DNA from: Ursus arctos | Lineage: Eukaryota > Chordata > Mammalia > Carnivora > Ursidae | DNA: 64,000 nucleotides | Direction of reading: 5' to 3' | NCBI RefSeq assembly: GCF_023065955.2 | Contig: NW_026623008.1 | Location: 18,968,001-19,032,000, forward strand | Shown: piece by piece, positions 41,477-53,577 of the stretch | Position numbering within the stretch: position 1 is the first letter of the stretch | Layout of the letters: each line of letters begins with the position of its first letter | Position numbers and translations under genes: made by a program | The notes under the pieces: model-generated | The model's database searches: none | What the model saw: only the letters and a program-made list of their open reading frames with translations | What the model was told of the DNA's origin: nothing

Positions 41477-44400
41477 AGAGAGAGAGAGAGAGACGTGGAG
41501 AGAGCGAGAATGACTACTTCTGAGATGTCCGCAATGCAGCAGAAAATAATTTGTCCTAGGAGCGCAGCTTCCCTGGTTTCCTCCCTGGGTTAGCCTCCCT
41601 AGTTCCGTGATCTTGGGAAAACCTTGACTTCCTTACCTAAGAAATGGCTTTGAGAGTCTCCACCTTAATTGACAGGGTTCAAGAGCAGAGGTCAGCAAAC
41701 TTTCTGTAAAGGGCAGGATAAATATTTTAAGCTCTGTGGGCCGTACAGTCTCTGTTACACCCACCTCTGCCTCGGGGCACAAAAGCTCTGCAGACAGACA
41801 AACAGCTTGACTGTGTTCCCAGAACGCTTTATTCATGGACACGGAAATTTGAACTTCATATAATTTTCACATGTCACAAAATGTTGTTCTTTTGATGTTG
41901 CCCCCTAACCATTTAAAAATATAAAAACCATTCTTAGCCTTCTTAGCCTGAGGGTCTTACAAAAAAAAGGGGCCGCTGGCCAGGTTTGACCTGCAGGTTA
42001 TAGCTTGTGACCCCTGCTGGGGAGAGTGTCGGAGAGCTGTCCGGGTAGGAAACGGTCTTATTGCCGCATTAAATGAGATGAAGACTCAAACTTTGTTGTT
42101 GTGTTGGTTTTTTTTTTTTAAGATTTTATTTATTTGACACAGAGAGAGAGAGAGACAGCCAGCGAGAGAGGGAACACAGCAGGGGGAGTGGGAGAGGAAG
42201 AAGCAGGCTCATAGCGGAGGAGCCTAATGTGGGGCTCGATCCCAGAACGCCGGGATCACGCCCTGAGCCGAAGGCAGTCGCCCAACCGCTGTGCCACCCA
42301 GGCGCCCCTCGGTTTTTTGTTTTTTTTTTTAAGATTTTATTTATTTGAGAGAGACTCCAGAGCAAGAGAGAGCATGGGGAGGGGGCGGGAGAGGGAAAGG
42401 GGGAAGCAGGCTCCCCAATGCGGGCTTGATTCCAGGACCTGGGATCATGACCTGAGTGGAAGGCAGACACTTAACTAACTAAGCCACCCAGACGCCGCAG
42501 AAGTATCATTTGAATACTGTTACTGGGGGTGCCTGAGTGGCTTGATCAATTAAGAGAGTGACTTTGGCTCAGGTCATAGTCTCGGGGTCCTGGGATGGAG
42601 CCCCACATCGGGCTCCCTGCTCAGTGGGGAGTCTGCTTGTCCCTCTGCCCCTCCCTCCGCTCCTGCTCTCTCTTTCTCTTTCAAGCATATGAATAAAATC
42701 TTAAAAAAAAAAATACCATTACCAGGACAACCAATTAGAATTATAAGCTTTCCAGGGGTCAGAGGTTTCACTCCATAGAACCCAGAGTGTAGAACCCAGA
42801 ACATTTCTGAAGTCTGGATGTCTTAAAGACTGCCTTGTGCAAACGACATTTGCAAGGATGTTTATTAAGAGTAAATAGAATGGACTGGTGCATATTTACA
42901 TGTTTCCACACTCAAGAGGAGGGTAGGTACCATGCTTTCTGTGAACGTTTCAATGCACCACCTTATCCGAACTAGCCCTAGGAGGCAAGCAGACACCTGT
43001 TCCGTAAGAGAAAACATCTCCTCCTTCGTATCTTCTTGAGATTTCTTTTCAGCAGCAGTTAGGGGGTCTGCATTTTCTTAACAGTGTTATTGTTTTTTTA
43101 AATTTTTATTCTTATTTTTTTAAGTAAGCTCTATGCCCAGTGTGGGACTTGAACCCATGACCCTGAGATCAAGAATCGCATCTTCTACTGAGCCAGCCAG
43201 CTGCCCCAGGGGGCCTGAGCTTTCAAGGCTAAGTCCCAGGGTTTCATTAGCGCGAGAGAATTGAAGCAAGCCTGAGAATCTTATGTTCCTCCAAGGCACC
43301 CTGCTTGTCCCCTAAAGCAAGGTTTCTCAACCTTGGCACTATTGACATTTTGGCCTGGATAATCCTTTATTGTAGGGACTATCGCATGTTCAGACACACC
43401 CCTGGCCTCCCCCGCTAGATGCCATTAGCACCTTCCTCGGTCGTGGCAACCTAGTCGTGACAACCCCAGACATTCCCAAATGTCCCCTGAAAGGCAAAAT
43501 CATCCCTGGCTGAGAACTAATGTCCTAAACCCTAACCTTCCTCTGGGGCCCAGCTTCCGGTGCCAAAAACCAGGGCTTGTGAGAGCCCGCTTCTGCCTCC
43601 TTCCCTCACCCCTCTCCCTGCCCCTGGGTCCCAGTTTACAAAACCTGCTCCCTGTTGAATAGCTGGGGTGGAAGGGGAGGCAAGAGGAGGGAAAGCGGAG
43701 ATGCAGGAAAGGGAGGAAAGTCTGTAAATTAACATCTTAAAATATTACCCAGCCCTACAGGAATCCGCAAAGTCTTGTCCCCGGCTCTTACTTTTCTTCT
43801 GCCCTGCGGGGTCCCTTCCTCCTCCTCACCCCCACAGCCTATTAATCACTATTTCACCACCTAAATATTTCTCAAATCCTTAAAAATGCTGCAGTGGCTC
43901 CCTATTGTTTATAGAATCAGGTCCAATTACTTTACAGTACTTGAGCCTTCCGAGGTGCTCACTTTTACGGCCTCAGCATTCCCTGACTTGCACTTGATGT
44001 TCCAGCTACCAAACGGCTTGTAGTCGCCTTCCCCAACACCCGCGCACACACATACACACGCACACGCGCACGCGCACGCACACGTGCCTTTGTCCCAGCT
44101 GACCCCTAGTCTATGAAAGCCCCCTGCCACTTTATTCACTTGCTTTACTCCCGCTTATGGCTTAAGACTTGGTTCAGATATCTTCTCTTCCAGGAAGTCC
44201 TCCTGTCTCTCCCAGGCCAGGTGAGGTGTGGCTGTGTCTCCCTGATACTGTGTATTTATCTGTCTCGCATGGAGTTTAAATTTACTGTCTCTCTTCCTGG
44301 AAATAGTTGGTGTGCCCTGCAGGGCAGAAATCCTGTATCCTGGGGCGCCTGGGTAGCGCAGTCGTTAAAGCGTCTGCCTTCGGCTCAGGGCGTGATCCTG

Positions 44401-47400
44401 GCGATCCGGGATCGAGTCCCACATCAGGCTCCTCCGCTGGGAGCCTGCTTCTTCCTCTCCCACTCCCCCTGCTGTGTTCCCTCTCTCGCTGGCTGTCTCT
44501 CTGTCACATAAATAAATAAAATCTTAAAAAAAAAAAAAAAGAAAAGAAATCCTGTATCCTACCATCCAGTTCAGGGCCTGGCATATAGTAGGAGCATAAT
44601 ACTGGCCGGATAGAGGGCTGGATCTGTAGACAGACAGATTTGCATCTCCTTGCGTATGTGTAGGCACAGTCATGCTGATTGTGGGATACCAGGAAGGCTT
44701 GTGTTCATTGGACTGCCCGATACATTTAAGAACATTTTTTTTCGTTAAAAAATAGTTTTCTTTTTGAATATTTAATGCGGATACGCATTGGTCAAAACTA
44801 TATTGAAAGGTACACAGGGAATATTTCCTTCCACTCCTTCCCTTTATCTCTTCCCCACCCCGCCAAGTAATCTTTTTATATTTATAGTCTCTTGTTTATC
44901 CTCACAGTGTATATTTTGCAATCATAAGTTAATACGTGTATATCTTAGTCCTCCTTTTCCTTTGTCCTCCCTCCCCTTGTACTTTGCTTTTGTCACTTAC
45001 TGGGTCCTGGCAACCTTTCTATGTCAGTACACGGAGATCTTTCTCATTCGTCTTTGTTGCCTGGACAGTGTTCCATTGACTAAACGCTCCGTGGTTCACT
45101 CAACCAGTGTCTCATTGCCGGACACTTGTTTTCAACCTTATGCAAATGTCATTTTGTACTTGGACCAGAGTTTCCATGGGTCAGATTTTAGAAGTGGAAT
45201 CACTGGCTAAAAGCTAAATGCATCCATGGTTTGCTACATAAATTCCCCTCTTTAGTGGCTGTGCTTGAACTTTTCATACCTGGGAGCTTCCTTCGTCTGT
45301 CCCCATTCCTATACGACTTTGTGCCTTACTGGACAAAGGGCTTGTAACAATTCCCTGTGTCTGTCTCTCTCGCACAGTGAGAGCTCGCTCACTTCTGAAC
45401 TGGCTACTGAAGCAGTAGTCTTTGATTTCTTAGCATTTATTGTTATTGTATTGTTAATTGTAGCGTGTGTCGCACAAAGCCTGCAGCATCCAAACACGTT
45501 CCCGTCACCTAACTGTAGGGCAAGGCCATTTTCAGCACTGCACTAGCCAAGGTGGGTGCTTAGCTTAGGAGTCAGCTGTGTGTGTGACGGTCTCCACTGT
45601 CTCTGAGGCTGCACTTGGCTGTTGACACGCATATGAGACAGCAAGTGCTTGTGGGTTTTGTGGCACATTTGGGGAGGCAGCAGGAGAAGTAACAGCAGTG
45701 GATGGCAGATGACTGGTCCTGTCCTGAGAGGCACACTGAGCCCCCCATCCTTGGGGTGGTGGGAGGGCAGACCCTGGATGTCCCCACGGGCTGGGCCTGA
45801 TAGACCCTTTGGGGCTGGCCCACCCCCCATCCCCCACCACCCCCAGGACGGCTGGAACATCCTCAACTTCCTTATCATCTTTATCTTGCTCCTGGGGTTC
45901 TTCATTAATGAACTCAGTGTCAACGCCATCACCTATACCCTCAGGTGAGCCGGGAACTCTGGGGAATGAAGGGAACCTGTCTGGACCCCGGGAAAGAGAT
46001 GGGGTGGGGATCATCTCTGCCCCTCTAGGCAGGTCAGGGGGCAGTGGGGAAGAGGGGCCTGGGAGGGGCCGAGGGGCACCCCTGAGAGGCTGTGCCGCAG
46101 GGCGCTTCGTCTGGTGCACGTCTGCATGGCGGTGGAACCTCTGGCCCGGATCATCCGCGTCATCCTGCAGTCGGTGCCCGACATGGCCAACATCATGACC
46201 CTCATCCTTTTCTTCATGCTGGTCAGTGCCCTCCCCTAACCCCCACCTGCTCCCCTTTCCTGACCAGGGCCCCTGGGTCATTGGGGATGGGGAGCTGTCT
46301 GGAGAAGAGGAGAAACCTCTGGGCCAGAATCCCTGGGATTCCCTTGGCAGTGTTCATTTGCATGGCATTTGCATGTCCTGTCTCCAAGGTCCTTGGGTAA
46401 AGTTCAGGCATCGTCTTTGGTCTCTCTGGCAGGTGTTTTCCGTGTTTGGGGTTACTCTCTTTGGTGCGTTTGTGCCCATGCATTTCCAGAACATGCAGGT
46501 CGCCCTCTATACCCTCTTCATCTGCATCACCCAAGATGGCTGGGTGGACATCTACAATGACTTTCAGTGAGTGCCTGTGGGGTGTCCCCCCCACCCCGCG
46601 GGGCAAGGCAGTAGGAGTGGAGCTCCAGGGCTTGGGAGGAAGATGGCCCAGCAGGAGAGGGCTGCCCAGGGCTTCAAACTGGGGAAAAGGACACTCTGAG
46701 GACTGGTCTTGGTCTGCTTGAAGGCTTGTCCCCCTTTCAAAGTCCTACTGCAGATCTGTTCATGAAGACGTCCCCTGTCATGCTAACCAGCTGGGTAGCG
46801 AGGCCTCGAGCAAGACAGCAGATCTGTGGTTTCAGGACAGCCTCCCAGCCCAGTCCTAGTAGGCCTTGAGATAATGTCCCCATTTCATAGAAGGGGGAAT
46901 TGAGACTCAAAGGACCAGGGAGGTGATGGAGCCCCTGCCTGCTATCTCCAGGATGGAGACAAGAGAGTACGCGATGGAGATTGGGGGTGCCATCTACTTC
47001 ACCACCTTCATCACCATCGGTGCCTTCATTGGCATCAACCTGTTGGTTGTCGTGGTGACCACCAATCTGGAGCAAATGATGAAGGCAGGAGAGCAGGGGC
47101 AACTGCAACAGATAAACTTCAGTGAGGTGAGGGGGGTGGGGAGGGCAGAAGGGAGGAGAGGGAGAATGTATGAGTGCTGACTTGAGGGCACGCATGTGTG
47201 TGTGTGCGTGTGCATGTGTGTGCACACATGCTTGCACACTCAAGGGCCTGGAGAAAGTCAAGTCTGAGACCTGGGGGCAGCATCCCCCACCTTGAGTACC
47301 ATCTGAGTGGTGTGGATTGCCTAGTTTCTATGGCAACTCAAAACTGAGGGGCTGGGGGACCTTAGGGCAGGTAACCAATCTAAGCCTCGATTTCTTCTTC

Positions 47401-49294
47401 TGTAAAATGGGAATAATAATAGTACTTCCCTCAAAGGACAATTATGAGAATTATATGGATAAATGAACAGTAGTTGGCACACATATAGAATTCATTAAAT
47501 GTTAGCTACAGTGTTATTCATTCAGGGGTAGGACTTCCAAAAATTGGTGGGGTGGAGGGGGCTGTGGCTGTGACTTGAGAGTAGGTAGGGCTTTAGAAGT
47601 TTGCTAGGTAGGATTTATCAGGAGTGAAACTGGGTGCTAAGTTTGAAAAGCTTTTTGAAAAGGGGTGAGAATTTTCAAAGGGGTGGAGGCGGGGCTTGTG
47701 CATTTGAAGTTGAGCTCCCACAGCAGGGTAGGGGGGCTAAGATTGGCTGGAGCTGAAATGAAGGGCATTAGAACCCTGGTGTCCTAAGAGACTCATCCTC
47801 CAACAGGCCAAGCAGGAAGGGGCTGGGGGAGGGGTGCCGGCTGAGTGGTCCTTCTCCCCATTTCCCTCTTTCCAGAGAGGCAAGCAGGAGGTGGATGGAA
47901 GTAACGAGCTGCCGCTGGTGCACTGTGTGGTCGCCCGTTTGGAGATGTCTGGCGTCCCGCAGGAGCCGCTGTCGGGCGGCCACCTGTCTAACCTCTCAGA
48001 AAACACCTGTGACAACTTTTGTTTGGTGCTCGAGGCAATACAGGAAAACTTGATGCAGTATAAGGAGATCCGAGATGAGCTCAACACGTAGGGCGGGTAC
48101 TGGGGGTACCCCGAGTCCCGTGAGTCTGGGCTGAGCAGAGCCTCGGATTCTTCTGGCTTCACGCCCTCCCCGCTTTATAATGCGGACCCTGGGGCCCAGA
48201 GGGGCTTCAATGACTTGCCGGGGGTCCGTGGGTGGAGAAGCTGGAATCCATACCTTCCTGTTCCTTCCGTTTCACACGAGCGCACAGCTTGGCCTGGCTC
48301 TCCATAGGAGTCAAGGGGGAGGGCGAAGCGGGGTGGATGCCAGGGAAGAGATGGGAGGGCAGTCCCCCTCTTTCACCTCCCCCCCACCACGCTCCCTCAG
48401 CCCTCGGAAAGTACTCACCCCTCCGCCCCCAGGATAGTGGAGGAGGTACGCTCCATCCGCTTCAACCAGGAGCAGGAGGAGGAGCTGATGCACAAGCCCC
48501 TGTCACTGACCCTGTCGGTGGTGAGCGGGTCCTCCCTGGACATCCGCGACATGACTTGCCAGCAAGACCTGATCACCGCGCTCATCAACAGGGAAAAGGT
48601 GCACGCAGCTTCCCTCTCCTACCCAATAAGAGCTCGCCCGCCCCGCCCCCGAACCCCCCCAGCCCCGCCCAGCCTCTGCCCCATTAGTTAAACTTTCTGT
48701 CTATTCCAAGATCTGATCCCCTGCCCGGGCTCTCACGCACCCCGCAGCCGCCGCTGAGCGGGTTCGGTTCCACCCTTTCCTCCTCGGAGAGGCTCTGCCC
48801 CGCCCCCCATCAGGCTCCTCCCACTGAGTCACTTAAGTCTCTGACGTCCTCAAACCTACCCCTTCTTAGGGTGGCTTGAGCCAGCTCAGTTTCCACCTGG
48901 TGGCAGATACCTGGGTGCACTGTAGGCAGAGAGGATCCCTGGGTTCTCGCTAGAATGCATCCCGAGGCCGGAAGCTTCTAGGGAGAAAAGACACACACCC
49001 ATATGACTTCGTTTTTTTCTCTGCTTCGCACACCACGTGACTGGGCTAGAATGACTGGAGCCTTGTGGAGGTCCACAGCCTAGGCTCCCAAGCTTGGAGA
49101 GGACACTAGGCAGCTAGAGTCAGACATATGAAGCACTTGCCTGGGAAGCCTGGTTGGGGTAGCTGCTGAAGCTAGCAGAGGGGAGTGAGGGAGTGTTTGC
49201 CCCGTGAAAGTGAAGGACTGACAAACCCCTTGTTTTGCAGGTTCAGGAATCCAACACAAACATACTCCTTAACAAGCACGGGAGCAGTCGCTGA
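37045..49294 (+). CDS. CATSPER4: CATSPER4, sperm cation channel pore subunit 4
   Basis: One of four pore-forming subunits of CatSper, the alkalinisation-activated Ca2+ channel of the sperm flagellum, needed for hyperactivated motility. Eleven coding exons: 37045-37113, 37235-37309, 37788-37931, 41255-41356, 45847-45944, 46101-46221, 46433-46566, 46952-47126, 47876-48087, 48433-48598, 49241-49294. They sum to 1350 nt, 449 residues, with phases matching and no stop. S1 is at about 69-88, S2 104-122, S3 134-150. S4 is at 163-186 with spaced Arg (R163, R166, R179, R182). S5 is at about 193-214. The pore motif T-x-D-x-W is at 236-240 (TQDGW), and S6 is at about 259-285, ending [14 protein letters not shown] cytoplasmic tail has a helix [18 protein letters not shown]. 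The N-terminus is shorter than the human protein as I recall it and the far C-terminus differs. Exon 1 is the least certain; another first exon is possible. Confidence 0.95.
37440..37735 (+). repeat. decayed minisatellite in CATSPER4 intron 2
   Basis: Irregular repeats of the type 'cagtgaccccta' recur every 15-25 bases, e.g. AGCAGTGACCCCTACAGTGA at 37450 and GGTAGTGACCCCTACACCA at about 37622. Units are heavily diverged. Confidence 0.6.
37969..37981 (+). repeat. poly-G tract
   Basis: A run of about 13 G follows CTATG, at the start of CATSPER4 intron 3. Confidence 0.9.
38050..38780. repeat. old dispersed repeat in CATSPER4 intron 3
   Basis: Text such as GGAAACCAGGGAACGGTTTC, AAGCATGGAAGTAACATGAC and TTTAGAAGACTTTTAACACT resembles the same old repeat class as 4520-5440. 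Related text recurs at about 40095-40215. The family was not named. Confidence 0.45.
38981..39170 (-). mobile_element. SINEC in CATSPER4 intron 3
   Basis: TTTTTAAAGATTTATTTATT tail and TGAGCCACCTAGGTGCCCCC head on the reverse strand. The flanks CCTGATTGCTT and CCTGATCGCTT look like its target duplication. Confidence 0.93.
41445..41492 (+). repeat. (TG)n then (GA)n microsatellite
   Basis: About 13 TG units are followed by TATG and about 8 GA units, in CATSPER4 intron 4. Confidence 0.95.
41684..42019 (+). mobile_element. hAT-Charlie type DNA transposon in CATSPER4 intron 4
   Basis: Begins CAGAGGTCAGCAAACTTTCT, then GTAAAGGGCAGGATAAATAT and GCTCTGTGGGCCGTACAGTC, and ends with TTGTGACCCCTGCTG. 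This is the well-known 'cag.ggtcagcaaac...gacccctg' non-autonomous element. The exact subfamily was not assigned. Confidence 0.75.
42108..42308 (-). mobile_element. SINEC, ursid-type subfamily
   Basis: The reverse strand carries the GGGGCGCCTGGGTGGCACAG head with the GGCGTGATCCCGGCGTTCTG body. This is the younger subfamily used here as a hint of bear/panda origin. Confidence 0.92.
42311..42497 (-). mobile_element. SINEC
   Basis: A second reverse SINE abuts the previous one with only a few bases between (tail TTTTTTTTTTAAGATTTTAT, head CACCCAGACGCC). Confidence 0.9.
42525..42713 (+). mobile_element. SINEC
   Basis: GGGGTGCCTGAGTGGCTTGA head and GAATAAAATCTTAAAAAAAA tail, forward strand, 28 bases after the reverse pair, so the cluster contains inverted SINEs. 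Confidence 0.92.
43093..43207 (-). mobile_element. SINEC fragment
   Basis: TTTTTTTAAGTAAGCTCTAT, GACTTGAACCCATGACCCTG and GAGCCAGCCAGCTGCCCC, reverse, internally shortened. Confidence 0.85.
43318..43530 (+). mobile_element. MER5A-type hAT-Charlie element
   Basis: GGTTTCTCAACCTTGGCACT, ATTGACATTTTGGCCTGGAT, CCTGGCCTCCCCCGCTAGAT and AAATGTCCCCTGAAAGGCAA match the MER5A consensus in order. It lies in CATSPER4 intron 4. Confidence 0.88.
43800..44620 (+). repeat. L2 3' end, split by a SINE
   Basis: Typical L2 text: TGCAGTGGCTCCCTATTGTT, then TCTTCCAGGAAGTCCTCCTG, and after the SINE CAGGGCCTGGCATATAGTAG. An irregular CA repeat at about 44041-44087 is included. Confidence 0.8.
44341..44547 (+). 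mobile_element. SINEC inserted in L2
   Basis: GGGGCGCCTGGGTAGCGCAG head and GGGCGTGATCCTGGCGATCC body. It is flanked by the duplication AAATCCTGTATCCT (about 44327 and 44547), so the host L2 is older. Confidence 0.95.
44700..45215 (+). repeat. L1-type LINE 3' fragment
   Basis: TGTTCCATTGACTAAACG, ATGCAAATGTCATTTTGTAC and AGAAGTGGAATCACTGG correspond to the familiar L1M 3' UTR text, well diverged. CATSPER4 intron 4. Confidence 0.6.
47191..47232 (+). repeat. (TG)n-rich tract in CATSPER4 intron 8
   Basis: Interrupted TGTGTGTGCGTGTGCATG repeats 65 bases after the exon 8 donor. Confidence 0.85.
47335..47520 (+). repeat. MIR in CATSPER4 intron 8
   Basis: AAGCCTCGATTTCTTCTTCT, GTAAAATGGGAATAATAATA and GAATTCATTAAATGTTAGCT follow MIR. 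Confidence 0.85.
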
Positions 49295-49674
49295 GAGGCA
49301 GCCTGGGAGCCAGGGGCCTGAGCTGCACCTTCCTGCATCTCTATGTGACTTGGCACAGTCTGGCCTGAGCCCGTCTTCTCCCTTATACCTAGGCAGATGC
49401 CTGGGGCTGTGAAGGGGATGGCATCTCCAGGGCTTGTGTCTGTGAGCCCCAGGTCCGGAGGAATTCAGATGGACAAGGATGCTGGATGAGAGAGGGAGCC
49501 CCACAGCAAAGAATGAGCACAGAAAGGGGGTGCTGGCCAAGGCAGCCAGGATCTGTCCTAAGGATGGACAAACTTGGCCCCCTGCTTTAGGCCAGAGCTA
49601 GCTGGGGCCCAAGCTGGCCTAAGCACCAAGAGGAGAAAGGTGAGGCCAGTGGGACCAGGCATCTATGTATTGAC

Positions 49675-49680
49675 AATAAA
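49675..49680 (+). terminator. CATSPER4: CATSPER4 polyadenylation signal
   Basis: AATAAA lies 380 bases after the CATSPER4 stop and is followed directly by GTTTTGTGTTGGG, a GT-rich downstream element. Confidence 0.85.
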
Positions 49681-49699
49681 GTTTTGTGTTGGGATCAAT

Positions 49700-51580
49700 A
49701 TGTCTAACTGGTGGATCTCCCAGCTTGGGGCAATCTTGCCCCAGGTCTGATGGGCAAGACATATCTTGACCCTCAAAGGCCCATTTGTCTGATGGGAGAG
49801 TTACTGACAGCACTCTAGAGCTTTCCAGTCTAATGGGAGAGAGAATCTATACCCTGAAAATTTCTGACTTCATGGTAGGGCTGTAATCTCCCCTGAGTGT
49901 TCTAAATTTTTGTGGCAGGGGAGGGGGTGGGAATCTGGTTCTCATGGTTGGGAGCCCCAGTCTGATGAAGGAGACAGCCTGAAGGTAGAGAAGACTGGTC
50001 CTCCTTCTGGGGGGCCCTCGTCTGATGAGGTCACCACTGACCAAGTCATGCAAGTACAGGCAGTTCTCTCCTGGGGCAATGGAGAATGACTGGCAAACCA
50101 TGGCTCCTGGTAGGCTTGCCAGAGGAGAGGAGCACTGGCACTTGCTGGAAGATCGCAGGAGGAGTTTCTGGGTTAGGTGAATGAGATCTGGTGGGGTACT
50201 TGGGACCTGTAGAGATCTCCTTGGGACCTTCACACTAAAGACTATTGAGAGCCGCAGCAAGTTCCTGAGCTAGAAATCCAAGAGTCTGAGAGAGCTGCGG
50301 CAGTCACAGGCATTAGGAAGAGCTGCCTCAGAGAACTGGATTCTCATCCTAGGGTAAGTCATAGGGCCTCATTTTCCCCATCTGTGCAGTGGGGAGAGGG
50401 TGAGATTGATCTGCAACTCGAAAATCAAGTGGCTAGCACTTAGCCCAAAAGTTGGGAGACCAGTAAGATCATCCATGTGGCTGAGACTCAGAGTCCCTCG
50501 TGTTGGGTTGGGGGGAAGGCTGGAAGGCCCAGAGTTCTGCCCAGCTGGTCAGCCAAGCCTGACAATTAGGGGCCTTGGGGATAGTGACCAGTTGGAATGG
50601 GAGTCCCCAGAGGCCCACTCATTGCAGCTGATGGGAAACTTCATCCTCCATCCCCCTCTAGTCTACTTGGTTCCAGCCCTGTAAAGCCCCCTGGGGCCAG
50701 CTGGGAAGGAGTCTGGACGACTGGGGATGGGAATGGTAGTATCCTCAGGCAGATGAGAGATGACACCAGTGCCAGAAGAGCCTCACTTTCTTGCAGCTGC
50801 TGTCTGTTCCCTGTTTGAGTCAAGACTCTTTCTCAGTGCTCTCCAGGTCCATCAATCAGCAGGGTCGTGGGCATCCAGCGACTTTTGCTACTACTGTTAT
50901 TTCTTGCAGATGGAGCCCTCAATCTTCCCGGTGAGCACCCACATTATACCTGTTCCATCTATCCTTCTCCGGGGGCTCTCACAGATCAGAAGAGGGGGGA
51001 AGAAGGTGACAAAAGAAGAGACAGAAAATAGTGTCCCCAAGAAGATCTTATAATGTGAGTGCAGCCATCACCCACCCAACCCTAAATTGTCTGAATGGCT
51101 TGGGACACCAATGGATTTGGAGGCAGGAGCATGACAGGGTAACCTCCAAGGGACTTCCGGCTTTGCTCATCCATCCTTTTCCAGGGTGCTACCTTTGTCT
51201 ACTCCCTCCATCTTGTCTGTCAGCCCAGCTGTCTCTCCCCTGCTGTCTATCCTTCCCATCTGCGCCGGGCCAATAGCTTAGGTAGTTCCCTCTCAAGATG
51301 GCCCAGAACTGGGGGCCCAGGGCCTTGGACCCCCGCTGCCCTCCCCTGCCCTACTCCAACGAATAACAACTGCCACCTCCAATGTCTCTCTGAGCCTGGA
51401 ACCTGAGCCCCTAGGACAGTATGGGGGAAGACACTGGGAAGCGGCAGGAAATTGCATGTGTCATCACTCCCATGAGTCCATAACTTTGCCGGAAAGAAGT
51501 AACCTCTTCAAAGCACCCAGGAAGCAGATACCAGTCTTGGTGAGAGGAGCAGAGGCGGTAATCATTACCAGTAGCAGATT
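49700..51580. other. intergenic, no gene recognised
   Basis: There is a MIR-like scrap near 50340-50410. The rest is unique-looking sequence with short frames only. If the ZP-domain relic further on once had upstream (ZP-N) exons they should lie here or in 52.3-54.1 kb; I did not find any. Confidence 0.4.
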
Positions 51581-51584
51581 CTAC

Positions 51585-51775
51585 TTATCGAGCACCTATT
51601 ATATGCTAAGCACCGGAACAGGTGTTATCTCATTTATCCCTCATGACCATCAGTGAAGTGGGTACTATTATTATCCCTGTTGTATAGCTGAGGAAACTGA
51701 GGCTCATGACCATGAAGTGATTTGTCCCTTATCACAGCTGGGATTCTATCCCAGGTCTGACTTCAGAGGCCAGTC
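51585..51775 (-). repeat. MIR (reverse)
   Basis: GAGCACCTATTATATGCTAA, ATTATTATCCCTGTTGTATA and GAGGAAACTGAGGCTCATGA are reverse-MIR text. Confidence 0.8.
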
Positions 51776-51779
51776 TACA

Positions 51780-52255
51780 TTCCACTGCTTCTCAAAAAAA
51801 TTGCTATGGAGGGGGAAACCTCATTATCACAAAGTTGTCCATTCTTACCAAATCTATAATTGTACCACACTGCCAACCAAAATCCCAACAGGGATTTTGT
51901 AGAACTTGGTAAGCAGATTCTAAAATATATGGAAGAACCCAGAGCCAACAATAGCTGAGATAATTTTGAAGAGCAAGATGGGAGACTCACTCTACCAGAT
52001 ACTGAGATTTACATTAAAGTAAGATAATACGGTGTTGGTGCAGTGACAGACAAGCGAACCAAAGGAATGAAAGAGCAGGGAAATCGGTCTAGATACATAA
52101 TGACAAATAGCAGGACAAATCAGTGAGGAAAGGATGGACTTTTCCATAAGGCAGCAGGGACAACTGGTTAACCACATGGGGGAGGAAAAAAACCCCATAA
52201 AATCAGATCCAATGGAAACATCTCTCCCTACAAATAAAAACTTGAGAGCTGTGGC
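51780..52255 (+). repeat. decayed L1 ORF2 fragment
   Basis: AAAATCCCAACAGGGATTTT, AAGCAGATTCTAAAATATAT, GGAAGAACCCAGAGCCAACA and GATGGACTTTTCCATAAGGC correspond to the 3' part of L1 ORF2 in sense orientation, with many lesions and no intact frame. Confidence 0.75.
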
Positions 52256-52829
52256 ATGACATGTGTTCATTACGGCCAGGATTTTTATTGCAAATAGACC
52301 CACAGACCACTAGAGCTTAGAGGACTTCTACAATATTGAGCCCAAGCCCCTCACTGTTTTGAGGGGAATATGGAAGCACTAAGAGGATTGGGTCTCCCTC
52401 AAGATTATACAGCAAGTCAGTAATAGAGCCGGGTCTAGAACCTAGGTCCTCCTACTCTTTCCGTGCATTCTGGCCAGCTCTCCTGCCCTGCTGTGACCCC
52501 TTAGCTCTGCCCAGGGCTAGAACAAAGTGGGGTGTGGAAGGGGCAGGTGCCAGATAGGGGCAGAATTGAAGACAAGCGTCAGTGCCTCTTCAGAGCTGGG
52601 TTGTGGGAAGGATGAGCCTGCCACCTGGGTTGGGTCAACTCCAGTTTTGGGAATTAGTCCTTTGATGATTGTGCCAAGGATGCAATGACAGAGCATCAGG
52701 TAAAGGACCTGTTTCTGCCTATTGCCCAGGGGAAAGAGGAAGGTTTCCAAGAGATCCAGCTTAGCATAGCTGATTTGGGCCTTTCTCTCTAGAGAGAGTG
52801 GTTGGCTCAGCCATGAGAATGAAGCTATA

Positions 52830-53050
52830 TTTTTGCAAGGCGGTACAGTGCGACAGGGAAGACATTTGGCTCTTGAGTCGAACGGACCTCATTTCAAATG
52901 CAGCACCACCACTTCCTGGCTGTGTGACCTTGCACAAATCTCTTTGCCTGTCTGAACCTCAGTTTCTTCTTCTGACAAATAGAAATAATAATCATTACCT
53001 CAGATTCGTTGTGAGGATTCAATACACCAATGCAAAAGAAAGAGCAGGCA
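52830..53050 (+). repeat. MIR
   Basis: ACTTCCTGGCTGTGTGACCT, TGCACAAATCTCTTTGCCTG, CTGAACCTCAGTTTCTTCTT and GATTCGTTGTGAGGATTCAA give a nearly complete MIR. Confidence 0.9.
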
Positions 53051-53577
53051 CAGAAAGAAGGGAAGGGTTAAGTATTAGCATCTCTTTCATCACCCCAAAA
53101 GCATCACTGTTTGACATGTATCAGGACCCCCTGTGTTGCAACTGGCAGAAAACCCAACCCCAACTGGCTCGAGCTAAATAAATAAACAAACAAATAAATA
53201 AATAGAAACCACGAAACAAAACAGAATTTGTTGGCTCATGAGACTTTTTAAAAAGTCTTAAAGAAGAGTTGAAGATGCTGACGCCCCTGCCTCCTGGTTA
53301 TTGTTAGGTTACTGTCACCTCAAAAAAAGTCACCATGATGATAGTGTGGACAGTTCAGACCACTATCTCCTAATCCCTCAGCTCAGAATTTTCTCTATCA
53401 GACTTTGCCTACCAATGCCGACATTGCCACCAATAACTGAGGTCTCTTTTTTTCAGTTTGGAGCAATTATTTCTAATAAGTGATGATTGATAAACTATGC
53501 CCAGTCAAGCAAACTTTATTGAAAGGAGAGAGCCTTAGAAAAACAAATAAAATTAAGACAAAGAAAACTAAAAGATT

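Noticed and set aside
45565..46281. 238-codon minus-strand frame
   Set aside because: It is antisense to CATSPER4 exons 5 and 6 and contains no recognisable domain.
50932..51053. Possible small exon after TTTCTTGCAG at 50910
   Set aside because: It has acceptor- and donor-like sites around MEPSIFP, but it is too short and shows no homology to a ZP-N domain or other family.
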